Of a DNA stretch of 64,000 nt, positions 63,758-64,000 are shown piece after piece. Under the pieces are notes generated by a model. The model was not told the origin of the DNA. It worked only from the letters and a program-made list of their open reading frames with translations, and did no database searches. The stretch covers positions 1,550,001 to 1,614,000 of the forward strand of contig NZ_BNJF01000002.1 of the NCBI RefSeq assembly GCF_016587355.1. Reading direction: 5' to 3'. The position numbers were made by a program, and so were the translations under genes. Numbering within the stretch: the stretch's first letter is position 1; every line of letters begins with the position of its first letter. Source of the stretch: Ktedonospora formicarum (lineage in GTDB: Bacteria; Chloroflexota; Ktedonobacteria; Ktedonobacterales; Ktedonobacteraceae).

Positions 63758-63775
63758 TGCGCCGCATGTGGCGCA
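63758..63775. repeat. short inverted repeat TGCGCC ... GGCGCA
   Basis: TGCGCC (63758-63763) and GGCGCA (63770-63775) are separated by six bases. No associated gene is identified to the window end; open frames on the minus strand (63705-63995) have no recognisable features. Confidence 0.35.
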
Positions 63776-64000
63776 ATAGCGAGAGAAGAGACCACCATGC
63801 AAGAGAGACATGACCGTCCGAAACAGTGATGGTGCGACTTGTCTTTCTGTCTTGACCTCCTACCCGTTTTTTCCCTTCTCCAGTAACGTGGCGCATCTTT
63901 TCCGCACTGCGCATCCCCCTTACACAGGTATTCAAACATGGATCACCTCCACCATTTGCGCATGCGAAAGGATAGATATGCGTCTTCGTTTTCAAAAGCA

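Overview
The window looks like an accessory, island-rich stretch of a Ktedonobacteria-type chromosome (Chloroflexota, filamentous soil bacteria). This rests on recognised features, not on a database match. They are MalT-like LuxR giants with an extra N-terminal domain, many one-off regulators (PadR, HxlR, Lrp, TetR, MerR, MmyB-type XRE, SorC), secreted GH18 chitinases, pentapeptide proteins, a bacterial class I terpene synthase, DinB/VOC/NIPSNAP enzymes and many decayed insertion sequences. Base composition is mixed (about 50-55% GC, with AT-rich gaps and one GC-rich gene). No rRNA, tRNA or CRISPR array was seen.

Layout. 1-6.4 kb: an MFS exporter broken by an in-frame TGA, a Tn3 transposase scrap, small enzymes on the minus strand (DUF1801, PNPOx-like, VOC), a stop-interrupted small-protein paralogue and a DUF1963 protein. 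6.4-11.8 kb: a frameshifted MalT/LuxR regulator, then an FAD monooxygenase and a SnoaL/NTF2-like protein. 12.4-16.8 kb: a membrane PH-like protein, ADH and asnB remnants, a NIPSNAP-DinB fusion, and an NmrA-like reductase paired with an HxlR regulator whose end runs into a transposase fragment. 16.8-20.5 kb: two secreted chitinases. 21-25 kb: IS and resistance-gene remnants, then proline dehydrogenase plus a B3/B4 protein, divergent from an Lrp regulator. 25.6-30.8 kb: a PadR / pentapeptide / DrrAB-type ABC operon, a cytochrome P450 and a LuxR protein with a decayed receiver. 31-38 kb: a two-component system divergent from a lipase-like hydrolase and a BceAB-like transporter; the last two share an 82-bp promoter-region repeat. 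38.5-41.4 kb: an APC permease fused to GGDEF and HD-GYP domains. 42-49 kb: a GC-rich MFS gene, an LLM flavin oxidoreductase divergent from an MmyB-type regulator, and an aromatic-type FAD monooxygenase divergent from a TetR regulator. 49-58 kb: IS256, IS3, TnpB and IS6 remnants between a DinB protein, a pentapeptide protein, a DyP peroxidase, a divergent kinase-like protein and a broken MerR gene. 58.3-60.2 kb: a compact radical SAM - CYTH - unknown operon. 60.8-63.5 kb: a SorC-type regulator, a short mobile element with Tn5-like ends and a terpene synthase.

Most modules are one enzyme or transporter with its own regulator, and several have a perfect palindrome in the control region (15.05, 20.65, 48.2, 60.65 and 63.7 kb). 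The items most worth following are the radical SAM-CYTH operon, the permease-GGDEF-HD-GYP fusion, the duplicated promoter linking the two-component system to the hydrolase and ABC transporter, and the Tn5-like miniature element beside the terpene synthase.
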